From: SXNM01 sp964586155
GTDB lineage: Bacteria; Myxococcota_A; UBA9042
Length of the DNA: 64,000 nucleotides
Reading direction: 5' to 3'
NCBI GenBank assembly: GCA_964586155.1
Contig: CAZPHC010000010.1
Location: forward strand, 62,001 to 126,000
Part shown: positions 1 through 8,615 of the stretch, one piece after another
How the letters are laid out: each line of letters begins with the position of its first letter
Numbering within the stretch: the first letter of the stretch is position 1
Notes under the pieces: model-generated
Told to the model about the DNA's origin: nothing
The model's input: only the letters and a program-made list of their open reading frames with translations
The model's database searches: none
Program-made: the position numbers and the translations under genes

Positions 1-1822
1 CCGCGGGCGGCACGACCTCCTGGCCGTTGCTGTCGTCCTTGTAGACAAACGCCCCGGCGAGCTTGGCGTCGGGCAGGCTCGGCGTCTTGACCACGACGTC
101 GACGGTGCCGGCCTTGCCCTTGGGCAGCACGACCGCGAGGCCGTCAGCGCCGGACATCCAGGCGGTCTCGGCCTTGGCGTCGCCAAAATACGCGACGCTC
201 TCGGGGCGCAGGTTCTTGCCCTTGAGCACGACGACGATGCCGCCGGTGACCGGACCCTGGCCCGGCACGACCTCGCTCAGCTGCGGCGGCCCCTGCTCGG
301 TGTAGGTGAAGCCACCCTTGAGCACGGCGTCAGGCAGGTTGGGCGTGACGATGGCGAGATCGACCTTGCCGGCCGCGTCGGCAGCCGGCAGCGCGACGAC
401 GAGCTCGGTGGCCGAGCGCGCGAGCACCTGGTCGGCGACCTTGGCGCCAAAACGCGCCATCGAGTCGGCGCGCAGCTCGGCACCTTTGACCACGATCAGC
501 GTGCCACCCTCTTTGCCGGCGCTCGACGGCGTCGCGCCGCTGACGCTCGGGTTCGGCTGCGGGCCGACGAAGCTGTAGCCGCCGGGCAGCTTGCCGCTGA
601 TGCCGTCGGGGTTGGTGACGAGCACGTCCGCGGGCCCCTCTTTGTCCGGGGCGGCGAGGGTGCAGACGATCTTGGTGCCGCCGTCGCCGACCGCGGGCTC
701 GGCGCAAGGCTTGCCGCCGACGCTGACCTTGGCGCCGGCGACAAAGCGCTCGCCGACCAAGGTGACGGCCGCGCCGCCCTGGACCGGCCCGGACGCCGGC
801 ACGACGGCGAAGATCACCGGCGGCGCCGTGAAGTAGAGGAAGCCGTTGGCGAGCATCGCGCTCTGGCCATCGGCATTGGTCAGCGCGACGTCGAAGAGGC
901 CGGCAGCGTGCGGCGGCGCGACGAAGCTGCCGCTGCCGGCGTCGGTGCGCTGCCAGCTGGAGATGACCTGACCGCCGATGGTCAACGTCGCGTCTTCGCC
1001 AAAACCGGTGCCCGTCACCGCGACGCTCGCGCCGCCCGCGACGTCCGACGCAGCAGGCAGCAGCGTGCCGAGCGAGGGCTTGGGCCCGAGGTCCGCGGCG
1101 TCGACCGCGGTGAAGGCGTCATCGAGCAGCGCGGATTGGCCGTCGGTGTGGATGATGGCCAAGGGATGCGCGCCGAGCCCGAGCGTCGGCGTCACGATCT
1201 GCGCGGTCTTGGCGTCGACGACGGTCGAGCCGCCGAGCACCTGCCAGCCGAGCAGGAACGTCGCGCCGCTCGAGAATTCGCTGCCCTTGACCTGCGCCAC
1301 CGTCCCGCCGATCGACGGCCCGCTCGAAGGGCTCAACGACGAGAGCTTCGGCGCCTTCGCCGTCGGCACGATGTAGGTATAGGCGCCCTCGGCACGGGCC
1401 TCGCCGCCATCGGCGTTGCGCACGATCACGTCGACCGCGCCGGCGTCGCCCGCAGGCGTGTGCACGATGATGCGCTCGCCAGCGTCGCGATGCAGCACGG
1501 TCGCTTCGGCCGCGCCGAACAGGACCCTGGCCTCGGGGCCAAAACCCGCGCCGGTCAGGATGACGATGGCGTCGCCGCCGACCGGGCCGCGATCGGGCCA
1601 AGGCGTCGCGATGGCGATCGCCGAGGTTGCAGCGACCGTGGCGACGTCCGCGCTGATGTCACCGCCGCGACCGCTGGCGTCGCCGAGCGTCAGGCCGTCG
1701 GTGTCGACGCCGCCGGTGCTGCCACCGTTGCCGATCGCGTTGCCGCCTTCGTCGCTGCAGCCAACGAGAGCTGCCGTCAGGCACAGCAACGCCAGCAAGG
1801 AGGAGCGTGCGCAGCGACGCAT
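1..1822 (-). CDS. IPT/TIG-repeat lipoprotein, C-terminus cut by window edge
   Basis: The frame is open from an ATG at 1820-1822 to the left edge, at least 607 codons, so the 3' end is missing. The N-terminus has a basic start, a hydrophobic stretch and a lipobox (LVGC), then a Gly/Asp/Ser linker, as in an outer-membrane or periplasmic lipoprotein. The body is a chain of IPT/TIG immunoglobulin-like domains. The first reads RGPVGGDAIVILTGAGFGPE, with the family's GPxxGG and G-x-GF signature; similar signatures recur to the window edge (for example GPVTGGIVVVLKGKNL). Such proteins are usually surface adhesins or structural stalks; no enzyme domain is visible. It is divergent from the gene at 2117, with a palindrome between them. 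Domain class is well supported; the ligand is unknown. Confidence 0.85.
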   Translation of the reverse strand, partial: MRRCARSSLLALLCLTAALVGCSDEGGNAIGNGGSTGGVDTDGLTLGDASGRGGDISADVATVAATSAIAIATPWPDRGPVGGDAIVILTGAGFGPEARVLFGAAEATVLHRDAGERIIVHTPAGDAGAVDVIVRNADGGEARAEGAYTYIVPTAKAPKLSSLSPSSGPSIGGTVAQVKGSEFSSGATFLLGWQVLGGSTVVDAKTAQIVTPTLGLGAHPLAIIHTDGQSALLDDAFTAVDAADLGPKPSLGTLLPAASDVAGGASVAVTGTGFGEDATLTIGGQVISSWQRTDAGSGSFVAPPHAAGLFDVALTNADGQSAMLANGFLYFTAPPVIFAVVPASGPVQGGAAVTLVGERFVAGAKVSVGGKPCAEPAVGDGGTKIVCTLAAPDKEGPADVLVTNPDGISGKLPGGYSFVGPQPNPSVSGATPSSAGKEGGTLIVVKGAELRADSMARFGAKVADQVLARSATELVVALPAADAAGKVDLAIVTPNLPDAVLKGGFTYTEQGPPQLSEVVPGQGPVTGGIVVVLKGKNLRPESVAYFGDAKAETAWMSGADGLAVVLPKGKAGTVDVVVKTPSLPDAKLAGAFVYKDDSNGQEVVPPA

Positions 1823-1929
1823 CGAGACAAACACCGATCGATCGCGGTCGTTCTGGTACATACTATCTCCAAATCATACAGCAAGCGCTGAGATGTGCGG
1901 CGCGTTAGGACCCAAAGCTGTTGTCGATG

Positions 1930-1942
1930 TTCACACTGTGAA
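1930..1942. promoter_or_regulatory. Perfect 13-bp palindrome, candidate operator
   Basis: TTCACACTGTGAA is a perfect dyad about a central C. It lies in the 294-bp gap between two divergently transcribed genes (lipoprotein start 1822, diguanylate cyclase remnant start 2117). It looks like a dimeric regulator site but no regulator gene is adjacent. The rest of this gap shows nothing else I can name. Confidence 0.35.
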
Positions 1943-2116
1943 GGAATGTGAGCGTAGTCGACGAACGCGACGCGGGCAACGACGAACATCGACGGTCAAT
2001 CGCGATCGATGCAGACGCCGAACTTGCAAAGCGCCCTGCCAGCGGCGCATCGTCGTCGCCTCACGTCGGTGCTGCGCCTCACCACATGCGCGCCAAATCG
2101 CCAATCAGGATTCCAT

Positions 2117-2804
2117 ATGCCAAGGATCACACGCCGAATCTTTGTCGACCTCGCGATCTGGATGATTGGATTCGGCCTTGTCGTGGGCTTGGTCTTCCCC
2201 CCCTTCCTGGCGGCGCTCGGCGTGCCCCAGGCGATCGTCGCCCGGCCCTGGTTCGTGTCGCTCTGCCTCGCGGCCGGGGCCTGCGTCGGCGCCGGCAACA
2301 TCGCGTTGGTCAACTTCGTGGTGCGGCCACGGCTGCGCGAGACGGCGCAGCGGATGCGCATGGTCGAGATGATGCGCGCTGCGGACGGACGCCCCGCTCG
2401 GCGCGATCATGTTCGACATCGACCACTTCAAGAAGGTCAACGACACCTACGGCCACCTGGCGGGCGATCGCGTGCTGGTCGCCGTGGCGGCGGCGGCGCG
2501 TCGGGCGCTGCGCGAAGGCGACGTGCTGGTGCGCTACGGCGGCGAGGAGTTCGTCGCGGTGCTGCCGGGGGCAAGCCTGGACGACGCGGCGCAGATCGCC
2601 GAGCGCATCCGCCACGCCTGCGCCGATCTCGAGATCCAGGACGCCGGCGCGGCCATCCGCGTGACGTTGAGCGCCGGTGTCACCTCGTGGCCGATGATCC
2701 CGGCCAAGGAGGAACTCGAGGTCGTCCGGCGTGCCGACGAGGCGCTGTACGCGGCCAAGAACGCGGGACGCAACCGGGTCGTGAGGGCACACGAAGCTGG
2801 TTGA
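2117..2804 (+). pseudogene. Membrane diguanylate cyclase (GGDEF), broken by frameshift and internal deletion
   Basis: Two frames together encode one protein. Frame 1 starts at ATG 2117, with an AGGA 7 nt upstream, and encodes two membrane helices and a short juxtamembrane helix ending near VEMMRAADGR (about 2390). Frame 2 continues with the GGDEF core: PLGAIMFDIDHFKKVNDTYG, the I-site RxxD (REGD) five residues before RYGGEEF, and a normal C-terminus ending at 2804. The domain's first segment (the DxLTGLxNRR helix, roughly 35-40 residues) is absent at the junction. In frame 2 a TGA at 2370-2372 blocks upstream reading. The GGEEF and I-site residues are intact, so decay looks recent, or the assembly lost about 100 bp. 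An internal ATG at 2409 could not give a complete fold. Confidence 0.8.
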
Positions 2805-2981
2805 CGGCATCCATTTCCGGCGTCGCTCCGTGCACTCCTGAAACAAGAAAGACCACTAAGGAACCCACGAAAGAGGTTGTGCGTTGGTTTGCGTTGTGGC
2901 AACCTGGGCGTCGCTGTCAGGCCATTCTGCACACAGCGGCGCTCCGGCCGGTGGGGCTACGGGGCACACGGGAGAGGAAAC

Positions 2982-3518
2982 ATGCATCATTGGAACAAGT
3001 TCAAGCGTGCGGCCGTGGTCGCGGGAACCTCACTCCTGGTGACAGCCGGCTTCAGCGGCGCCGCCGTGGCAGGTCCGCGCGATGGTGCCGCCGCGCCGAC
3101 ACCGCCGAACACGCAAGCTCCCGTCGCTCGTCGCTCCCCCCGCGGCCAGGCCAACCACGCCGCCCGCGCCGACGCCGCGCACCAGGCCAAGCGCGGCGCC
3201 GTCCGCCCGCGCTCGGCGGCCAAGGACGTTGCGGCTCCGGCCGTGCGCCCGACCGCGACCGTCGCCAGCCCCGGCACCGCGCCGCGCCCTGAGATCGCGC
3301 CGTCGGCCGTCAAGCCGACGATCGCGCCGGTGGACGCCAAGATGGCCACCAAGCCCGCCGGCGTCGCTCCGGCGGCGGTGACGGGCAAGGACACGCCCAG
3401 CTTCCAGAAGAAGGTGGACGTGGGCCACGCCGCGTCGGCCAACCAGAAGTTCAACCCGAAGGCAGGGACCGCGCCGATGCCGGCGCCGGTCAACGTGCCG
3501 GTCAAGGGTGGTCAGTAG
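2982..3518 (+). CDS. Small secreted Ala/Pro/Lys-rich protein
   Basis: This encodes 178 residues. The ATG at 2982 is preceded by GGAGAGG at good spacing, preferred over an in-frame ATG at 2877. Residues 1-30 form a Sec signal peptide (basic MHHWNKFKR, hydrophobic core, AVAG cleavage region). The mature part is low-complexity, rich in Ala, Pro, Lys and Arg, with no cysteines and no recognisable domain. A composition like this suggests a disordered basic periplasmic or secreted protein, possibly binding acidic polymers, but that is inference. It is followed 48 bp later by the 5'-nucleotidase-like gene on the same strand. Confidence 0.75.
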   Translation: MHHWNKFKRAAVVAGTSLLVTAGFSGAAVAGPRDGAAAPTPPNTQAPVARRSPRGQANHAARADAAHQAKRGAVRPRSAAKDVAAPAVRPTATVASPGTAPRPEIAPSAVKPTIAPVDAKMATKPAGVAPAAVTGKDTPSFQKKVDVGHAASANQKFNPKAGTAPMPAPVNVPVKGGQ

Positions 3519-3566
3519 CCCGAAGTCGGCGCTGGCGGTGTGCGGCATTCGCAGCTGGGGTGATCC

Positions 3567-6044
3567 GTGCGCCCAACGTCGTCCCGTGTCGCGTCCGCCG
3601 CGGCACCGCTCCTGACCCTCGTCCTGCTCGTCTTGGCCCCCCTGGCCACGACAGCCCAGCGAGCGGCGCGGCCGCGGGGAGCCGGCAAGGCCCCCGCGGC
3701 CGCGGCCGTTTCGGAGGCCCCGGCGGCTGCGCCGGCGCCGACGACGACGCGAACCTTGCACATCGCCATCGTCGCGGACGTCGATGGCTACTTCGCCGAG
3801 TTCGACTGTCGGACCGGCGGGACCCAGGCGCTGCCGACCCTGGTCGCGTCGATCCGGGCCCGTAGCGCCGCGCTCGCCGCCGAAGGCAAGTCACTGCGCA
3901 CGGTCGTGCCGGGCGATTTCCTCGGGGCGTCACCGGCGACGCGCCACCTGCTGACGGACAGCCAGGACGGTGTCAGCCGCCTGGCCAAGGCCCTTGCGTC
4001 GATCGGCACCATGCTGCATGGCGTCGGCAACGGCGAGATGGCCCTCCCCCCGCGGGCATTCGAGGCCTACCTCCAGGCGCTGCGCAAGGCAGGGGTGGCG
4101 GCCGGCGCGGTCAACCTCAGCTGCGATCCGAGCCGTACGGCGGTCTGTGGCGGCGACGACGGCAGCGGCGCCATCACCGTCGCCGAGATGGACGGCACGT
4201 CCGTGGGCGCCTTCGCCCTGCAGTACGACGAGGTCGCGGCCAAGGTCGACAAGCGCCACCTGGACGGCATCGCGTTCGTCGAGGCCGCGCCGGCCACGAT
4301 CGAGGCGCTGAAGAAGCTCGACGCCAAAGGCGCACGCGTGCGCGTCGGCGTGGTCCATCGCGGCCGTCACGGCTCGCCGGAGGAGGAGCTGACGCAGATG
4401 GCCGAAGCCCTCAACGGCTGGACCGATCTGATCATCAGCGACGGCGTGCCCGCGGGTGCCTCGTTGCCGCGCGTGCTGCGGGTCGGCCATGGCGACAAGG
4501 CAGTCACCGTCGTCTCGGTGCCGGGCGGAGCCTGGGCCTGGTACGAGGCCGAGATCGACGTCAACGCCGACGGACGCGTGCTCGCCGCGCGCGTCGTGCC
4601 CCACGCCCTGTCGGCGACCGAGCCGGCGGATGCCGAGATCACCACCTGGCTGCAGCACGAACAGCGCACGTTCTGCCAGCGCTGGAGCGTGGCGATCGGC
4701 AAGCTGCAGTTGGCAGCCGACTACGACGAGGCCGACTTCGTCTGGCTCGTGCTCTACATCATGCGCGAGGTCGCCGGAGCCGACGTCAGCGTGATCAACC
4801 AGGGTGCCTTCGACCTGACGTCCGGCTTCCCGCTGAAGTCGACCATCTCCAAGGCCGACCTCTACAAGATCATGAGGTTCCCCAACAAGCTGGTGAAGGT
4901 GAAGGTCACAGGCTCCGAGCTCGCCGAGATGATCGAGCGCGATCCGGGCAGCGGCGCCGGCAAGCGCGACCTGCATTGGGTCGGCGTCGACGTCCGCGAC
5001 GGCAGCTACTACATCAACGGCCGCACGCTGGACCGCCGCCTGAGCTACACCGTCGTGCTCAACGACTTCCTCGCCCACGGCGGCGACGGCACCTTCGAGG
5101 CGCTGGCCCAGGGCGAGGCGATGCGCGGCGACGCCGACCGCCTGCTGCGCGACCACGTCGAGCGCTGGCTGGTCGCGCGGGGCAGCAAGCCGCTGGCGAG
5201 CCCGGCGTCCGCGTTCCCCGACCTGTGGGACCAGCCGCTGTGGACGATTGGCGTCCAAGGCAAACTCGACTTCACCTCGCTCGGCTTCAGCAACCGCGCC
5301 GGCTACGTCGACCCGCGCATCAACAACCTGCACTTCTCGCAGGTCGACGCGGCGATCGACGCCAACGCCCGGCTCAACACGCGCGACCACGGCTGGACCG
5401 GTCGCGTCGTGATGCAGTTCACCGAGATCACCAGCGGCGGCGTCGACTACGTCAACGCCGACGTGATCCGCGGCGAGACGAGCTACGAATTCCGCCGCCT
5501 GCGCGACACCTGGCTCGACCGCGCTCGCTGGGCCCCCATCCTGACGGCCTATGGCCGCGCGCGCACCGAGTTCGACGTGCCGACCACGCAGCCCTATCGC
5601 TTCTTCGACGTCGACGGCCTGCTCGGCGCCGCGTGGGAGCTGCTGCCCGGGATGCAGGTGCGTGCCGGCGGCGGCGCCAACATCGAGCTGCTGCGCGTCA
5701 ACCCGGGCCCGTACCCACGTTCGATGGTCCACGTCGGCATGCTGCTCGAGCGCTACCCGGTGCTGACGTTCGGCAGCAGCGAGATCCTGCTGCAGCTCGA
5801 GGCCGACGTCCGCGGCAAGGGCCTCGGCAGCGACCAACGCTGGACCATCTACCTCGACGGCGTGGTGCTGGCGCGGCTGTTCGGCCCGCTGATGGTCTAC
5901 GGCCAATGCGAGTGGTTCGGCATGCAGGCTGACGGCCCGGCCCAGGACTTCGGCCGCCCCAGTCGCGCCGGGACATGGGCGACGCAGACGCGCATCAGCG
6001 CTGGCCTCGCCATCACGGCGCTCGGCGCGCTCCAGAGCCATTAG
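3567..6044 (+). CDS. Secreted 5'-nucleotidase/UshA-like protein with degenerate phosphoesterase site and beta-rich C-terminal region
   Basis: This 825-residue protein starts at GTG 3567, just before a clear signal peptide. Residues 62-350 resemble the metallophosphoesterase half of UshA, but key ligands are changed: the DxH motif is D71-V-D73 and GNHE is GNGE (154-157). The GD at 116-117 remains. Residues about 370-520 are a good 5'-nucleotidase C-terminal domain (INQGAFDLT, DLYKIMRFPNKLVKVKVTG, HGGDG). Residues about 545-825 alternate in a pattern typical of outer-membrane beta strands. The usual family lacks this tail. It may be a binding or structural pseudoenzyme anchored in the outer membrane; the barrel assignment is inference. 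Confidence 0.8.
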   Translation: MRPTSSRVASAAAPLLTLVLLVLAPLATTAQRAARPRGAGKAPAAAAVSEAPAAAPAPTTTRTLHIAIVADVDGYFAEFDCRTGGTQALPTLVASIRARSAALAAEGKSLRTVVPGDFLGASPATRHLLTDSQDGVSRLAKALASIGTMLHGVGNGEMALPPRAFEAYLQALRKAGVAAGAVNLSCDPSRTAVCGGDDGSGAITVAEMDGTSVGAFALQYDEVAAKVDKRHLDGIAFVEAAPATIEALKKLDAKGARVRVGVVHRGRHGSPEEELTQMAEALNGWTDLIISDGVPAGASLPRVLRVGHGDKAVTVVSVPGGAWAWYEAEIDVNADGRVLAARVVPHALSATEPADAEITTWLQHEQRTFCQRWSVAIGKLQLAADYDEADFVWLVLYIMREVAGADVSVINQGAFDLTSGFPLKSTISKADLYKIMRFPNKLVKVKVTGSELAEMIERDPGSGAGKRDLHWVGVDVRDGSYYINGRTLDRRLSYTVVLNDFLAHGGDGTFEALAQGEAMRGDADRLLRDHVERWLVARGSKPLASPASAFPDLWDQPLWTIGVQGKLDFTSLGFSNRAGYVDPRINNLHFSQVDAAIDANARLNTRDHGWTGRVVMQFTEITSGGVDYVNADVIRGETSYEFRRLRDTWLDRARWAPILTAYGRARTEFDVPTTQPYRFFDVDGLLGAAWELLPGMQVRAGGGANIELLRVNPGPYPRSMVHVGMLLERYPVLTFGSSEILLQLEADVRGKGLGSDQRWTIYLDGVVLARLFGPLMVYGQCEWFGMQADGPAQDFGRPSRAGTWATQTRISAGLAITALGALQSH

Positions 6045-6098
6045 GCCACGACCCCGGCGCCGCGCCGAGCCCGTGATTCCGGGCCGATCGCGGCAGGC

Positions 6099-6191
6099 CT
6101 TGACAGCGGGCCCGGCGCGGACTTGCGTGATGGGTCGCCGCCACACCACACCATAACGGTTTGATTTTTTTCGACTTTCCATCTTGACAGC
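6099..6191 (+). promoter_or_regulatory. Duplicated CTTGACAGC upstream of hsp20
   Basis: The 9-mer CTTGACAGC occurs at 6099-6107 and again at 6183-6191, exactly 84 bp apart (about eight helical turns). It includes TTGACA, a -35-like hexamer. A T-tract lies between the copies (about 6163-6171). No convincing -10 element, CIRCE element or sigma-54 pair was found, so promoter function is tentative. Confidence 0.3.
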
Positions 6192-6283
6192 CGGCGAACG
6201 CCTGCTTCCGTGACTCTCGGATGGCGGCGGGAGCGCTGCCGAGCACAACGAGCCTGCCCCCGCAGGCGACGATGGAGGCCGAG

Positions 6284-6724
6284 ATGAACATCATTCGCTG
6301 GAACCCCTGGACCGAACTGGACGCCCTGCAAGCCGAGCTGAGCCGCAGCGCGCGCCGCAGCCCGGCGGGCATCGCCGCGAGCACGGTGAGTGGCGGCTCG
6401 TTCTTGCCGGCCACGGACATCCAAGAGAGCGAGACCGCCTACGAGATCGCGGTCGACCTGCCGGGCGTCAAGCTCGAGGACGTGCGCATCGAGCTGCTGG
6501 GCGAGACGCTGGAGATCGCCGGTCGCCGCGTGCGTGACGGTGCGCCGCGCGCCGAGGGCTTCGCCCGCACCGAGCGCCGCTTCGGCGCCTTCAGCCGCAG
6601 CTTCCGCCTGGGCAAGCTGGTCGACGAGACCGGCATCAAGGCCAAGATGGAGGCCGGTGTGCTGACGGTGACGCTGCCCAAGCGGGCCGAGGCGCAGCCG
6701 CGCCGGATTGAGATCGAGGCCTGA
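6284..6724 (+). CDS. Hsp20 small heat-shock protein
   Basis: This encodes 146 residues. The start at 6284 is chosen because GGAGG (6274-6278) lies 5 nt upstream; an in-frame ATG at 6272 overlaps that site. The N-terminal WNPWTELDALQAEL is typical of bacterial Hsp20. Residues about 40-135 form the alpha-crystallin domain, with DIQESETAYEIAVDLPGVK and the closing GVLTVTLPK motif. It is an ATP-independent cytoplasmic holdase for unfolded proteins, normally induced by heat. The gene stands alone, with duplicated TTGACA-containing elements upstream. Confidence 0.95.
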   Translation: MNIIRWNPWTELDALQAELSRSARRSPAGIAASTVSGGSFLPATDIQESETAYEIAVDLPGVKLEDVRIELLGETLEIAGRRVRDGAPRAEGFARTERRFGAFSRSFRLGKLVDETGIKAKMEAGVLTVTLPKRAEAQPRRIEIEA

Positions 6725-6816
6725 ATCGGCGATCCTGCTGGCTCGTTGCTCGCCCCCCGGATCGCGCCAGGCGATCCGGGGGGCGACGATGCAGCGGGCG
6801 ACCGAGCCGGGGGCCG

Positions 6817-7296
6817 ATGCGGACGCGACCAGAGCTGCTGACACCTGCTGCGACGCGGCTCGGCCTGCTGCCCGCGCTGCTGCTCGCGGCGATGGTCCAG
6901 CCCGGGGCCGCCGACGCCGCCACCAGGCGCAAGCGCAAGCCGACGAGGCGTCCGCCGCCCGAGCAGCGCCACTTCGACGTCTCCAGCAGCGTCTGGTCGG
7001 GCAAGGTCGACGCCGCCGAGGTGCTGCAGGGCACGCTGGCGCTGCGCGTGGATGCGCTCGGCCACGGTGTGCGCGGCAGCATCACCGGTCGCGACGGCAA
7101 CGGCCTGGTCCAATGCGCCGGCAGCGGCACCTTGCGCGCCGGGGCGCTGGAGCTGCCGTGCAAGGGCGACGGACTCGAGGGCACCCTGAGCGGCGCGCTG
7201 ACGGCGGCGCGCGTCACGCTGCGTTTCGCCGGCACCGTGCGTGGGCGGCCGATCGACGGCGAGATCGACGTGGTGCGCGGGCGCGCGCGACGCTGA
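6817..7296 (+). CDS. Small exported protein of unknown function
   Basis: This 159-residue protein has a signal peptide (residues 1-35, ending GAADAA), then a very basic linker (TRRKRKPTRRPPP). The rest, from residue 50, is a compact domain rich in Gly, Val, Thr and Leu that looks all-beta (for example LRVDALGHGVRGSITG, TLSGALTAARVTL). Two cysteines, in QCAGSG and LPCKGD, could pair in the periplasm. No family is recognised. It ends 12 bp from the convergent pfkA gene. Confidence 0.65.
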   Translation: MRTRPELLTPAATRLGLLPALLLAAMVQPGAADAATRRKRKPTRRPPPEQRHFDVSSSVWSGKVDAAEVLQGTLALRVDALGHGVRGSITGRDGNGLVQCAGSGTLRAGALELPCKGDGLEGTLSGALTAARVTLRFAGTVRGRPIDGEIDVVRGRARR

Positions 7297-7308
7297 CGAG
7301 GGTGGCGG

Positions 7309-8397
7309 CTAGACCGCGAGGAAGGGCTCTGCGGCGGCGACGAGCCGAGCGCGGAATTGCGAGATCGGGTGGGTGCCGGCGACGATGGCGTCGGTCTCGC
7401 GCAGCACGCGGTCGATGGCGACGAACTGCACATAGGGGTCGAGGGCGAAGACCTCGCCCGGAGCGGCGCCGAGCGGCGGCGGATGCCACGCCGTCATCAC
7501 GTCATCGGCGCCGTCGAGCAGCGCGCGCACTGCGGCGTGGCCAAGACGGCCGGCGATCAGGCGATCCGAGGCCGACGGTGCGCCGCCGCGCACGACGTGG
7601 CCGAGCACGACGGTGCGCGTCTCGATCGCCAGGCCCAGCGCCTCGAGGCGGACATCGAGCTGGCGGCGCAGCTCCTCGGTCGGGATCGACACGCCCTCGG
7701 CCTTGAGGATCAACACGCGATGACGGCCACTCTGCGGCGCGTACGCGCGGCGGACGATGTCGACCACGCGCTCGAGCGTCTCGTCGGGGCCGAGCCGCGC
7801 CTCGGGGTAGAGCACGCCGTCGGCGCCAACCGCCACCGCCGCGGTCATCGCGAGGTAGCCACAATCCCGGCCCATGACCTCGATCAAGAAGGTGCGGGCG
7901 TGGCTCGAGGCGGTGTCGGCGACGCGGTCGCAGCAGTCGACGATGGTCTGCAGCGCCGTGTCGACGCCGATCGAGGTCGAGGTGCAAGCGATGTCGTTGT
8001 CGATGCTGGCCGGCATGCCGATGATCCGCAGCGGCTGGCCGATCGCGTGCGCGCTGGCCCGCAACGCCTGCGCGCCGGCGAGCGAACCGTTGCCACCGAT
8101 GACGATCAGGGCCTCGATGCCGCGCTCGCGCAGCTGGGCCAGCGCCGTGGCACGCCCCTGCTCGGTGCGGAACGCGGCCGATCGGCTCGAGCCGAGGGCG
8201 CTACCGCCGCGACGGTTCCAACCATCGACGTCGCGGCTGGTCAGGCGCTGGATGTCGCCGGCGATGAGGCCGCGGTAGCCGTCGCGGACGCCGTGGACGA
8301 CGCAGTCGAGGCCCTCGGCGACACCGACGACGGCGCGCACCGCCGCGTTCATGCCCGGCGCGTCGCCACCGCTGGTCAACACTGCGAGACGATGCAT
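7309..8397 (-). CDS. pfkA: 6-phosphofructokinase with substituted Mg/ATP-site residues
   Basis: This 362-residue enzyme phosphorylates fructose 6-phosphate in glycolysis. ATG 8397 has GGAGGG 5-10 nt upstream. Family motifs run in order: TSGGDAPGMN, GGSALGSSR, GGNGS (101-105), MPASIDNDI (128-136), EVMGRDCGYLA and the late VRGGAPSASDR. Alanine at the position where PPi-dependent enzymes carry Lys suggests ATP use. Two changes are unusual. The metal-binding Asp of GGDGS (Asp103 in E. coli) is Asn, and the Thr of TIDND is Ser; the catalytic Asp133 is kept. Length is slightly above the usual 320. The gene is divergent from a LysR-type gene 218 bp away. Confidence 0.9.
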   Translation of the reverse strand: MHRLAVLTSGGDAPGMNAAVRAVVGVAEGLDCVVHGVRDGYRGLIAGDIQRLTSRDVDGWNRRGGSALGSSRSAAFRTEQGRATALAQLRERGIEALIVIGGNGSLAGAQALRASAHAIGQPLRIIGMPASIDNDIACTSTSIGVDTALQTIVDCCDRVADTASSHARTFLIEVMGRDCGYLAMTAAVAVGADGVLYPEARLGPDETLERVVDIVRRAYAPQSGRHRVLILKAEGVSIPTEELRRQLDVRLEALGLAIETRTVVLGHVVRGGAPSASDRLIAGRLGHAAVRALLDGADDVMTAWHPPPLGAAPGEVFALDPYVQFVAIDRVLRETDAIVAGTHPISQFRARLVAAAEPFLAV

Positions 8398-8615
8398 GCC
8401 ACCCTCCCCGCCCGCGTGGGCCTGTCGTCGTCGGCCAGGATCGTCCCAGCCGCGGCCAAAACGCAACGTCTGCGCGGCCCCCGCCGTGGCGTGGCTGGTT
8501 GCGGGCGGTCGTGGCTGGCCGCGAGACCTTGCCGGCGACGGAAGCCATGGTCCATGCTGGAGCGGCCTGTCGTGCGCGCCCTTGTTCGACCCCGCACGAG
8601 GTGCCTGGGGAGCAG

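Noticed and set aside
6099..6150. Sigma-54 type -24/-12 promoter before hsp20
   Set aside because: The GG and GC pairs near 6114-6126 are 9 bp apart, not the required 10.
3930..6248. Open frame of 772 codons on the minus strand
   Set aside because: Antisense to the 5'-nucleotidase-like gene; no motif, no start site.
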